Source of the DNA: Sordaria brevicollis
Lineage: Eukaryota > Ascomycota > Sordariomycetes > Sordariales > Sordariaceae
Assembly (NCBI GenBank): GCA_033439795.1
Contig: JAUTDP010000005.1
Span: 2,757,001 to 2,821,000, forward strand
Reading direction: 5' to 3'
Length of the DNA stretch: 64,000 bases
In this document: in pieces, positions 21,588-34,800 of the stretch
Layout: each line of letters opens with the position of its first letter
Numbering within the stretch: position 1 is the stretch's first letter
Notes under the pieces: generated by a model
Told to the model about the DNA's origin: nothing
What the model saw: only the letters and a program-made list of their open reading frames with translations
The model's database searches: none
Position numbers and translations under genes: made by a program

Positions 21588-23638
21588 CTTGTATGGAAAA
21601 ATTTGAAAGGAATTGGTTGCAACAGGGAGGTGACTGGTGAAGGAAGTGGTACGATAATGGAAGAGATGTTTGGATGTTGAGATGTTAGTGCACTGCGCTG
21701 CATACATCTATGCAAAGGTGGGCAGGTGTTATAGTTGGAGAATAACGGTGGTGTTTGAACTCACTTGTGCCCGAAAACAGGACTGACACATACAGCGTCT
21801 GGTGTGAGAAACGTGAGACTGAGAGGTTGCATCACAGAGAAGAGGGGCAGGCATACTTTGACTCTTTCGGCCTATTTCAGGGTCTTTTCTTTGCACTGGA
21901 AAGCTCTTCCTTTTCTTTGTTTTTCATCATAGGATAATTGGCCTGATTTGCGAGTGTCATGGCTGATATGTCGCCATTTTGGGTTCACATTGATGCCAGC
22001 TGATGGTGACGCTGACGCCGACTCGGAACAGGTATCTGCGATCCGGCGTTATCCCGAATTTTTGTCCATTTGGCCATTTCGTTTATGCCATCTTTCAGTT
22101 TATCTCCCGCATGATTGCCATTGGTTCCATTGTTTGGCTCAAGTTTCCGAATAAGTCAAGTTCATTATTTCGGTCGTGTCGGTTGGTGATGGTGATGTGA
22201 CTGGAAAGAGGATATTGGCAGATGGCGGAAGCAGCCACCGCAAATACAGGGGGTATCACTGCACTGCACCTCTGCAGGCAGGCAGGTCAAACCGACAGTT
22301 TGGAACAGCTTGTGTCGGCATGATGGGAAAACATTTTGAGTGCACGGAATGCAAATATGAAAAACGTAATTTGATCGAATGAAAAAACAAACCGAAGATG
22401 CGGAATACATGCGTGGATGTTGTGAGCATGCAGGTGTGTTTGGAACTTCTCAGAACGCTGCGATGTGTGTGTGTTAGTGTTAGTGCATTTCACTGCTTTT
22501 GCATGCGTTAGGGAGTTTGCGCTAACACTCGTGCTCGCCAGGATATATTTGCACTAGCGCCCGGACGATTTTGTCAAAACACCCGACGGGAGTAGAACTC
22601 AGAAGAAGCTCAACATCTGAAAATGAGACAAAAATTTCCACGACCGCAAAGATAATTTGATATGATCTAGTTTATCTCATCAAGGTGCTACCAGATTCCC
22701 GATGAGCATGAGAGTGATGATCCCATAGGACTCCGGATAGCAGCGCTAACCCCGGATCAGAGCGGGGGAGTGGGGCCGAGATCCGGACCGGCGCGGCCCC
22801 ACTGAATGACCTCGCAAATCATTCGCCATTGAATGGAAGAGACTTTATATGAACTGCCTCGGATTTCCAGCCAATAAAAAGCGATAATAACGGTGAAGAA
22901 CATGGAAATGATGTTTGTTATGTCTTCTTCGTGCTCAAGCGGTTCGGCAGGCGCCCTGGCGGCCCTGCTGCGTGTAAGATGGCCCATAACATCCCATGGC
23001 GTGCTTGCTGGTTGGGAAGGAGCGATCGACCCGAAAGCTTCGGAGAATTTCATCGTCTCGTCTCAAGTAGAAGGAAGTTAGGAGGGAAAAAACGTTTTAG
23101 TGTGGAAAGCACCACAATCGTGCTTGCCATGCAGTGAACCGTGGTGGGATGCATTTCCATGGAGATGTTGGATGTTGGACGGATGCGCCTGCCGTTGACT
23201 CTGATGCTGGATACACTTGGCAGTTGGCACTGCAGGAAACACATCACGTCATGTCAAACCGACTTATTTGAACTTAGCTCTAGAGTTAGAGGCAAAAACA
23301 CTTCCACGGATGTGTTTTGGCTTGTTCCTTTTCTGTTCTTCTTTTCTCAACTTCCTCTCTGTCCCAACTCATTGCATGAGATCACCCAGCGTCATGCTTA
23401 AAATCTTCTATACCGAAGGACTACAAGATGTTTTCTAAACACACATTTCCCCTTTATCCCAAACATTTGGAATGATGGTGCTTTTCTCCTTGACCCTACT
23501 GTAACATCGTAGCTACATGGTGTTCTGGACCCTCGCTCGCCGGTTAGCTTGCCGGCGACAACTCAAGGTATTGAAGACTTTGTCATCTCAGCCATGCGCC
23601 GATCATGTCATCAACACCAAGTAGTCTACTAACCCCTA
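21588..23638. other. No gene recognised
   Basis: Ordinary-composition flank of the large AT-rich element. A G/C-rich hairpin AGTGGGGCCG / CGGCCCCACT lies near 22770-22802. No supported coding. Confidence 0.35.
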
Positions 23639-26600
23639 TAATGTTTGAGCTTGACTTACCGCACCGGGGTCATTATCCTTATGCACCATTTTTAACTTCA
23701 TACACTATATATTAGCTATTATAATTTCGAGCCGTTTTTATATACAAATTTACGTTTTTTCAATATTTCGAACACTATAGTGCGCCAAATCAGACTATAG
23801 TGTACTAAATTAAAAGTGGTGCGCCAAGTCATTTGGTAATAATTTTATAGTATTCAGTATAGCAATTTAATAATATTTATATAGTATTGAAAGATCTATT
23901 TACTTTTACTCTATAAATTTATTTATTATTATTATTAATTATATTACTATTACCCCTATTATTATTACTATTAATTTCGATAGGGTAATTCCTAATTCTT
24001 AGCTAAAATCTACGTAGATTTGGGTTAATAAAATAATTAGAATTAATTATTTATACCCTTTAAAATTTTAGCGCTTCCTCTTTCGCCTTCCTTTTAGTTA
24101 TAACCCTCTCTTTCTACGCTATTATAGCGAAATCGAATAGGGTAATAAATTCCTTCTTAATATCCTCTTAAGTAATAATATTATTATTAATAATAGAAAT
24201 TAGCGGTGAATTCGAATCGTTAAATAGAGGGGGTAGAAATAAGTTCGAGTTTTTAAAGGGTAGTAATTAGGTAGCGCGTTTATAGGAGGTACGTATTATT
24301 TTGGTTAGGGTAATTTTAGCGGTACTTTTCCCTTTACTTTTTTTTTTCCTTTTCCCCCTACTTCCTTTATTTCTACCGCCCCCTTTTATACGTATTAATA
24401 TTTAAAATTAAAATTATTAAATATTATTATTAATAATAATATAATTACCCTTTATAGTGCCCTTTTTAGTATTCTCTTTATTTTTAGTTACTTTATTTAT
24501 TATATTTAGGGTTTTTAAATTGGGATTAGAAACTTTTATTCGAAATAAGTTACGTTATATAGCATTAAAAATTTAATTAATTCGCTTACTATTATTAACG
24601 TAATTAGCGGTCTATTTAAGAGGGAGGATAATGGGTTTATTATTAAAAGGATTATACTAATTTTTAGGGCGCTTGTTAAATATTACGTTAATAGAAGAGC
24701 GAATTTATAAATATTAATTTAAAATATTAAATTCCTTTTTAAAGTATTAAAATAGGTAATAATTGACTTTATTAATTAATAACTTCTTTTAATTCTTATA
24801 ATCGTATTGCATTAATAATTCGTACGTATAGGGGAGGTTATATTAAGTTCGAAAATTGCTACCGTAAGGGGGGAATTTTTAAAGGTAAAGATTCTTATTA
24901 AATTTTATAATAATAAAAACTTTTTTATATTACTCTATTAATAAATTTAAACCCTATACCGTTATTTAGAGCGTATAATTATTTAATTAACCTTTACGTA
25001 AATAATTATAATATACCCGGGTATTAGAAATAGCGATTTATTTTTTATACGTATTATACCGTTTAATAACGATAAATTTAATAGTTTAAAAAATTTTATC
25101 GAAATTAATACGTATTAATAACCCCTCCGCTGTAACGTTAACGTTAATAAATTTATTAAAGGAGGTAATCCTATAGCTAAAATTGAAGTTCGTATTAATA
25201 TAATAATTAACTTATTCGAATTTATAAAATAGGAACTCCTCCCTAAAGTATTTAAATAGGCGGGGCTAAATTTCTTTAAACGTTACTTCTATTAAATCTT
25301 TTATATTAAAAAATTTAATAGGACCCTTATTAAATATTATATATTATTAATAAATAAAAAAAATAATCTTTATTTACGTAAATTCTTTAAATAACGAATT
25401 TATTTATACCTTAATTCTAATAATTATATAGACTTTTTAATATCAATATTATAGTTTTACTAAATTACCTTTATTATTAATAAATTTAATTTAAGGGGAT
25501 TAAGCGGATTAAAGAGGTTATAATTACTAAATCGATTATTAAATAAATTAACGATTACGTTTTACCTTCTCTTTCCCCTTTTTTTTCTTTACTTTATTTA
25601 TTACCTCCTCCTTTATTTAATATTTTTTAATAACCGTAATAATATTATTATTAAAGTATTAAATATAACGTTAACGTTATACATTAAGAAAATAAGCGCG
25701 TAGGGCGGTAATAAATTGAAAATTGCTATTTATAATAATAATTTCGGGTAAAGGGACTTCCTCCCAATTTATAAATTCCTATAATTATTAAAAATACTAA
25801 TTAAAACCTCATTTCTCCTATTTATCGTTAATTAAATATTAGAATATACGTATTATATTATACGTTAATATAATAATAATATTTATAATAAACGGTTTAT
25901 AAAAGCGGTTAATTTTATAGGTCGTATTAATTATTAATACGTAGGGATAATCTTTTGAAATAGTTTTTTAATCGGTTAAAATTTAAAATAATTTATCGAA
26001 AATTGTACGTTCTTCGTTTAAAAAATTGGGTTTTATAAATATAATTTCCCTATTATTATAATCGAAATCTATTTAACGGTCGAATATTTGAATAAAATTT
26101 TGGATATTAATATAATTTTTTTTAAATACCTTATAGGCGCAGTACTATATATTAAAATAATTTTTAATAATTAATAGGAGGTAAGGATATTCGCGTTTAA
26201 TAAATTACTTAATTATGTAGATAATTAATTCCCGTTGCGTAAGGAGGCAATAAATATATTCTAATTCCTTTTTTATAATAGCGAAATAAATAATTAAAAA
26301 GGTAATTAAAATAATAATTAGAGGGTACCTTTAATATTAGAGGTTAATAGCCGTAAAGGTATAAAATTTATTTACGTTATTATTATTTATATTATTGTTA
26401 ATTACTAAAATGCGTTTAAAATTAAATTTAAATAGGTAACCCTGTACGGTTTTTTTAAAGCCCTTTCGAAATCGTATAATTTCCTTAAGTATAGGGTATT
26501 CGCAATACTTAGTATATTCATATTATAATTAATTAAAAGAGAATTTATTATTTACCCGGGCGCTACTTTTTAAGGAATATATATATTATATTATTACCGA

Positions 26601-26866
26601 TATTATATAATAGTAGTAAAAGGTTAATATAATATTATTTATTACTTTATATATTATAGGGTTTATATTAAAGAGTTTAATATTAAAGTCGATTAATTAG
26701 ACGGGTTAAAGAAGAATAGGAGTAATAGCGCTATTGTTAGGGAATTCGTTAAAGCGTTTATTAGGGGAGGGGGATTAGTCGTTATTATTATCCTATTCGC
26801 TTTCGTTAATATTAGAAATATTAATAGGAAATTATTATTAATTAAACGTAGGGGATTATTCGCGGT

Positions 26867-26902
26867 CGTTATAATCGTTATAATCGCTATAATCGTTATA
26901 AT
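26867..26902. repeat. 9-bp tandem repeat, four copies
   Basis: Unit CGTTATAAT repeated four times with one variant (CGCTATAAT), within the RIPed transposon arm just left of the retroelement. Confidence 0.7.
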
Positions 26903-26987
26903 CGTTAGGGGAGGGAAAAGGAGGAGGGGATTAATCGCCGTCGTTAGCGGTATAAAAATTAATTAGAAAGGAAATTCGAAAGGATAT

Positions 26988-27610
26988 TGAAATAGGGAAG
27001 AAAAACAACCCCAAACAACCACTACTACTATAATAACTGGGAAAGGAGCTATATTAAAAACTTCTAATAAAATTAAAAGAGTAAAGAAGGGAATAGATCT
27101 ATAAAGGAGAAAAGAGCAATTTAATAATAGGAATATCTTTTTCGACTTAACTATATCTTTTCTTTTACCTATTATAAAGGTAGGATTAGGAAGTCTCAAA
27201 AATTTAATTAAAAAACTAATTTTCACTAAATTGAAAAAGATTTTTATCTTAAAGATTAAATAAAGTCTAATTATTATTCTAGTAAAAATTGCCTAACTTT
27301 CCTTCTTTTCTTTTTAATTACCCTTCTCTCCTTTTATTCCTTTAGAACTTTCCTTCTTTCTATATAAAAGTCCGAAATTTATTCCACAATTTTCTTTTTT
27401 AATTTATTCAATATACTACTATTATACTTCCTTCAAATCAATTTATTATAATATATCCTTATCCTATACTTCTTTTTTTAAATTATAATTAAGGAAAATC
27501 TCTAGAAGAATTCCTCCAGAATAAAAAACTACGAAAAATTTTCGAAAAAATTCGGAAAAAATCTGCTATCTAACCGTATACCCTTATACTTATTTATCCG
27601 CCCTATTTCA
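26988..27610. repeat. Left LTR (623 bp)
   Basis: Begins TGAAATAGGGAAG and ends CCCTATTTCA. Aligns without net indel to 39995-40617. It includes a minus-strand hydrophobic open frame (27226-26963) that overlaps the repeat and is shared in eroded form with the right LTR; this is probably not a gene. Confidence 0.75.
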
Positions 27611-30600
27611 AATTTCCCTTTAAATTTATTTACTAATCCTATAAAGTTAGATTTATTAATAATTATTTCAATCCTTTTTAACCGACCTCTTCCTTTTTTA
27701 CTTTTCTAATCTTTTAAACTCTCTCTCCCTTCTCTTTTTCTTTCTTTAAATTAATTTACGCTTTATTTTCTACCTACTTTCTTTTTAACCGATTTTCTTC
27801 TTATTTTAGGTTATTAATATAATAATATATTTTATATCCTAAATATAATTTATAAATATAATATATCGGGATAATATTAGAATATATTTAATATCGAAAA
27901 CCGTATTACTAAATTTTCGAAATTTATTAATAAGCGGGAGTTAATTATTTACGCTAAATTTATTAAATAAAACGAAATTATTAATTATAATAATTTCTCT
28001 TCCTTTATAATTATTAATATTAATTATTAATATTTATCGTTCTTTTATACACTTCCTCTTCGCTTTAGGAATTAACGGTAATAATTACTTCTTTTTAATA
28101 AGAGACGTTAGAATATTATTATAATCTCCTCTTAATTATATATTAATAATTATTAAAAAAATATTATTAGTAAAACTACTATCGGGTAGGGCAATTTTAA
28201 TTCTAAAGAAAGATCGGATAATAAGTTTTTATTTAGGAGGATGGAGAAAATAAAGGAAATTAATAAATTCTTATATTAATTAATATTTAATTATTTTAAT
28301 AGGGCGATATTTATTTGGATAACTTCTCTAATATATTAAATTCGTAAAGAATTTAAGCCGGGGATTAAAATCTTCTTTTCCGTTTTTCTTTTTTACGACC
28401 GTATAGATTAATTATTTCTAATTTTTCGAAAATAAATTCTTTCTTATCTATTGCGTTAAAAGGGCGTTATATATTATTTTTATTTATTATTGAATTATAG
28501 TATTTTTAAACTATTTTATATTAGGGATTTAATTATATTCTTATTAATATTTATTTTATTCCCAAAATTTAATTATTGTAAACCTTTAAAGTAATTTATT
28601 AATAGACTTTCTTTAACGTTTTATTTCGATAAAGAAAATTCGGGCTATTTCCAAAACCCAAAGGCTATAAATCTAAATTCTCTATTATATTAAAAATACT
28701 ATATTAAATTACTTCTAATTATTAAAAATATTAGGGATTCGATCTCTTATCGGTATTAGAAAAATATAATTTTCAATTACGAATATTTTATAAACTTTTA
28801 TAATTTTCTATTTATATTATTAATTATAAAAACTATTATAAAGAAACCAAAATATCTCTCCCTAATTAAAAATTATAAAAACGAAGTAATTATTAATTAT
28901 AATAAAGAAATATTAATATCGAACTAATTTTAAATTATTTCGAATATTAATATTTTTAATATAAAATTTACTACGTTTAATAATAGTAATTAGGTTTATT
29001 AAAATATAAATCTAATCGCTATACTTTCGCAATATCTAATATAAATTAATATAAATTATTTCTCCTTCCTATTAATTCCTAATATTCGCTAAATACTATA
29101 TATTAATTAATCCTAATATTATTATATTTTAAAATATAATCGGGGTTAACTACTTATTAAATTATCCTAGGACGGGAAGAATAATTATATAGCGGAATAT
29201 AATTTTAATTATTTATTTATCGTTATTAAGCTCTCTAATAATTAAATAAATCGAATTTTCATCGGGGATAATATTTTATTACTAATTAACTCTAAAATAT
29301 CTCTAATCTTAAAATTTATTATAATAAATTAAATTATTTTTAATACGAAAGGGATAAACTTCTCTAATAATTATATTACCGAATTAGGGCTAAATTTTAT
29401 TCTCTTAATTCCAACGCCGAATAATTTTAAAGACCGCAGGAGGGCAATTATTCGGTACTCCTATAATAGAGATCGGGGGTAAATTATTATAATTAAAATT
29501 AAAAGAGTTTATATTAATTAATATTTTAATTAATAATAAAATTCTAAGGGATAGAAAATTTAATATAGAAAGGTTTTTAATAGGTAGTAATAGTATAAAT
29601 TTATAAAAGGGCTTATTAATATATAAGAAGAAGAAAAAAAAGGAAAAGAAGGGTTATAAATAAAAGGTTTTTATACCTATTTCGTAAATTATTTATAAAG
29701 TCGAAAAATCGTAAATTCTTCCCTTTTTCTTTATTTCCTTTCGTAAATTACCTATAATATTCTAAACTTACTCCTTCTAATTTTTATTCATCCTACCTAC
29801 ATTTAAAATTTTAAATAGTAAAGTAGGTAAACTTTATTTAACTTCCTTTAATATAATTTCTTAGCCTTTCGGTATAATCGAAAATTTTAATCCGTAGTCG
29901 AATTTTAAAATTAAAATACCTTTCTTATTATTTCTAATAAGAAAATACTTTAAAACGGCGTTTATAACCCTTTTTATAACTAATTAAAACTTTAAAGCCT
30001 TACGAAATTACTTTAAATAAACGGATATTATTTTTCTTATTTAATTTAAAGGTTTCTTATAATCGTAGGGTATATAATATAAATAATTTTAAAAGGATAA
30101 TTTTTATTAGCTTTTTCCTTCGAAGATTATTTATTAGAAAAATATAAAAAAGGTATATTTCTATTTATAATTATTCCTTATTTTTCCTCTTAATAACCTT
30201 CTCTTTTTAAATATAATAAAATATTAATAATAATAATAAAATAAAATTACTAAATAAAAATTCTTCGCAATAAATTAATATAATATCTTTTTCTAATTTT
30301 AATACCAGTTTCCTTCCCTTTACGAATAACCTTCTATTTTGCCTCCTTTAGAGGGAAATTCCTATTAAGGAACCTACTATATTTAATTAATTTAATTTAA
30401 ATATTAACGCCTTTATTTTATTTACTAAAAAACGTATCGCTATTATTAATCGTAATTCTCTTCGGCCGTACTTTAGCCTCAATACTTCGGAAATAATATA
30501 TTAAACCAATTCTTATCCTAATAGTAAAAAGTAAATCCTTTCTAAAGTTTATATTAACCTTTTATATCGATTTTTACTTTTTCCTAATACCCTTTAAAAT

Positions 30601-31449
30601 ACTATTTAGGATAGTTACTTTCGGCTATTTAATATTATTATAAATATCTATCCAATCGATAAACCCATTATTATTAATCAATTATATATAAAATAGCGTA
30701 TTAATAATAACGAATTATTAGTAATTATAACTACGTTTTTTAATTTGCTTACTATATATCGATTAATTCTAGAACGGATATTTAATTCGCCTTATAATTT
30801 ATTTAATTACTATATCCTTATTAAAAAAAAAGGAATTTAATTATAAGGTTACTACCTTACTTATATAAAAGCAAAGAAAGAGCGGATTTTTAGGTTAATA
30901 ATTTAATTATTTAATAACGAGTAAATATTTTTTTATTTTCTATTAATATCCCTCTATTAACTATTATCTTTTTTTCTAAAAATAAAATTACTTATTCGTA
31001 CTATATTAATTAATTCTGAAAAACGTATATATCGGTATATATTATTAATTAATAATAGGAATACATTTTTATTTAAATTCCTTTCGTCGGTTATAAATCT
31101 TTAAGTAGGGATATTAAAAGGGGGATTTATAATAATTATATTTAATATAATAAAATGGCTTTAAACTATTTAATATCTATTAAGTTTTTAAATAGTTTTA
31201 AACTTATTAAAAAATACCCGATCGAAGGTTTTAATCCCAAATTTATTAAAATTTTAAAATCCGATTAGGTTAAATATTTTATTTAAAATTATAATATTAA
31301 TCGTATCCGTTCGATATTAATCGATAATATTCTTCCTTATTATTAAATTATTAATAAAGAACCCGTCCCTATTAATTATAAATAATAATTAAAATATATA
31401 CGTTAAAAATCCGAAACTTTAAGGTTAAAAAGAAAAGGTATTATAATTT

Positions 31450-31818
31450 GCGGCAATTGTAATATATTTAAACGGTTATTAATAATAATAGAAATTAACG
31501 ATAAAGATGAGGAAATAATCGATATTAATAATAACGATTTAAACTCCTCTAGCGAGGAATTTATTACCGGCGAAGATAATAATAGTAAAAACGAAGATAA
31601 TAATAAAGAAGATAACGAAGATAACGAAAATAAAGAAGATAATAAGGGCGATAATAGGGATAATAACGAGGATAACGAAAACGATAAGGAGGATAATAAA
31701 GATAATGAAGAAGATGTAAAAGATAACGAAAATAACGAAGGTAATAATAGGGATAATAACGAAGATAACGAAAACGATAAGGAAGATGATAAAAATAATA
31801 AGGAAGATTCTAATTAAG
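31450..31818 (+). pseudogene. RIPed coding relic with acidic repeats
   Basis: A plus-strand frame of GAN and AAN codons encodes almost only Asp, Glu, Asn and Lys, ending at TAA near 31815. A 93-nt unit occurs twice (starting about 31656 and 31749). Just upstream is a CGNC pair. Acidic tails of this kind occur at the ends of transposon-encoded proteins. It is probably the remains of an element gene that escaped total erasure because GAN/AAN codons offer few RIP targets. Confidence 0.4.
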
Positions 31819-34800
31819 AGCGTAAAGTCTCAATTAACTTCGAAGGTTTTTCTAATAATAAATAGGGGTTTTATTAAAGATTATTATTAATATTTATACT
31901 ATAGAAAAACAAATTTATATTTTACGGTTTTTTAAAATTTCCCGTATTCTTATTTATATAAGTATTAATTTCCGAAAAAAAAGTACGAAAAATTTAATTA
32001 AATAAAGGGGGTTAATAAAGTTTTTAGGAATATAATTAAAAGGAATAAAGAAGATAAATATAAAGTATAAAATTCTATATATTATATATACTTCCCTTCG
32101 AAATTAATAAAAGTTCCTACGAATTAATTTCGTATAAAAATAAAATAATAACGAATAATAGTAAAAAGTAATGAAGTAAATACTAAGGAATATATTTATC
32201 CTAATTTCGGAAATTAATTTGAATTTAAATTTAAGCGCGATATTAATTTCGTCTTTAATTCGGGTTCTAACTTAAATTCTAATTCGATTTCGTTTTTATT
32301 AAAATAATATTAAGGGCTTTCGGGCTTAATAAATTCCAATTCGACAATAAATTCCTAATTTTATTCGCATTCTCTTTTAATATTTTAATGGGTTTAAATT
32401 TACTTTACTTTTAATCTTCGTACTTATTCCTATATAAAGAGTAAATATTTATTAATTTAAATTTTTTTAAGGATTTATAAACCGTTAATAGTATTAAAAT
32501 TATCGAATTCTTCGTATTCTTTATTAAAATTAAAGAGTATACCGTTTCGGCGAATAAATTTTTTAATATTTTTAAAAGAAATTAACCTCTTAAAACGAAA
32601 TCCGTCCAATTATACGTAATAATAAATATTCCTATTAATAATATTAACGATTTTATAAAGACCTTTCTATCTATAATTTAATTTTTTAATAATATTTATA
32701 TCGATTCCCCGAATATTATTATAAATAAGGATAAAATTTCTAATATTAATAATAGTATTTTTCGGTTTTATTTTATAAAAATTAACGGAATTTCTTCACG
32801 CGGCAATTTTTCTCCTAATATTGGTAACCTTCTCGGCCGCCTATTAAAAGCGGTATTTAATATTATAATATATTTAAATAATAGCGGCGATTAATTTATT
32901 TATTATATATTTCTCTAAATACTTTTCTTATTCGATTAACTTCCAAAATAAATAATCGAATTCAATAGGAATAATAAAATTATAATTATAAATTAATTAA
33001 AAGGGAGTAAATCCGTAATTATTATAAATAATAGTATAATTAGTAAAAAGGATATAAGGGAATAAATCCCTCTATCCCTTACTAATTCCTTTTATTAATT
33101 TAATTAATACTATAATAATTATTAAATACCCTTATTCGTTAATTCCGTTAATTCGGTAATTATAAAGCGCTATTCGTATTAACGGGATTTAAAAGTTATT
33201 AAATACTTCGGTAAATTCTCTTTAAAATTTAGAACTATTATCGATAAAAATATTAAAAGGATATCCTTAATATAAAAATACTTCCCGGAGGAAAATAATA
33301 ATATATTTCGACGTTAATATTAAAAGAATTTTTACTTCTATATAATTCGTTAAATTATTTCTAATTTTAATTAACGTTTATTATCTTCCCTTTCCGCCCG
33401 GCAAATATTAAACGTCTAAAGTCCACCGGTTAAAAAATTAAGGAATTAGAAATAATTATTTATATTTATTTTTATAACGTTTAGGAACGTATATTTAATA
33501 AATAATATAATTACGGATTATATTTTCGATTTAAATATATATTTTATATTAATAATAATATTTAATAATCCGTTTATAAATTCCTTCCCTTCCTCGATAA
33601 TTAACTTCGTTATAATAATGTTATATAATTAATTCTTATTATATTTTATCGTTAATTAAAAGACGAAGGTAAATACGTTTATAAACTATTTGTAATTAAA
33701 ATTTTCGATAATAAACGAAATATTTAAGGGTATTTTTTTTAAAAGTTTGCCGTATAATAAATATTTTATTATATTATATAAAAACGTAAAGTAAAAGTAA
33801 ATAACGAATTATATTTTCCGAATAATTAAAATATTCGTCGAATAAAATCCGCTCCCCTTTTATATATTTTTCGGTAAAAAGATAATAAATCTAAATATTA
33901 ATAAAGTCGTTAATATCTTCCTTAAAACGCTTCTCTTCCAAATTACTTTTTTTAAAGGGTTTCCGGAAAAGGCCGTTAACTATAATATTTTTAATTCTAA
34001 AGATATATTTTATATCAAAATTAAAATATTTTATCTAAGCAATCTACCGTATAAAAAGGGTATTAAAAATATTGTTTACTACGCTATTAAATTAATAAAT
34101 AAAGATTTAAGTATTTATTTTAATAATAAAATACGCTCCGAAAAATTAACGTTTTAATTGTTTAAAAATATAAAATAAATTACGAAATTTTTATTTAATA
34201 ATATTATAACGAACTTCGGCCGGTAACTAAATACTACTTTTAAATTTATAAAAATATTACTTCTTATCGAAGTTAAATTATTTAATAACCGTTCCCTATC
34301 CTTTAATATAAATATTAATAATAAAATAAATAATTATCTCACTATTATCGTAAACGAGGGTTATAAAAATTAGAGTAATAATAACTTTATACTAAAAATA
34401 TTCTATAATAAATTATTAATTTTCTATCTATATTAATTTAATTCCCTTCTTTATAATAACGTACAACAGGATAACGATAATTCCAAAATCTTTAATCCAA
34501 ATCTAATAATAATTAATAATACTTAGAAAAGTTCGAAATTCTTTAAATTCTTTTCCTCGGGGTTTAACTTTTTTAATAATATAATAAATCTATTCGCGAA
34601 TTTTTCTAATTTTAATTTTATTTAGAAATTTGCCTTTAGGACTATAAATATAACCGATTAAAATTACTTTTTATTTATACTATTAGGATTTAATTGCGGT
34701 AATTATTCCGCTAATAAATTTAACGTTTAATAGTATTCTATTAATATTAATAAAATATTCGTAAATAAAGCATTAAATTCCTTTATTATTAATTAATTCG

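Noticed and set aside
26963..27226. Hydrophobic minus-strand frame (and its partner at 40018-40233) as a gene
   Set aside because: It overlaps the LTR, is duplicated with it, and its Ile/Leu/Phe content follows from AT-rich sequence.
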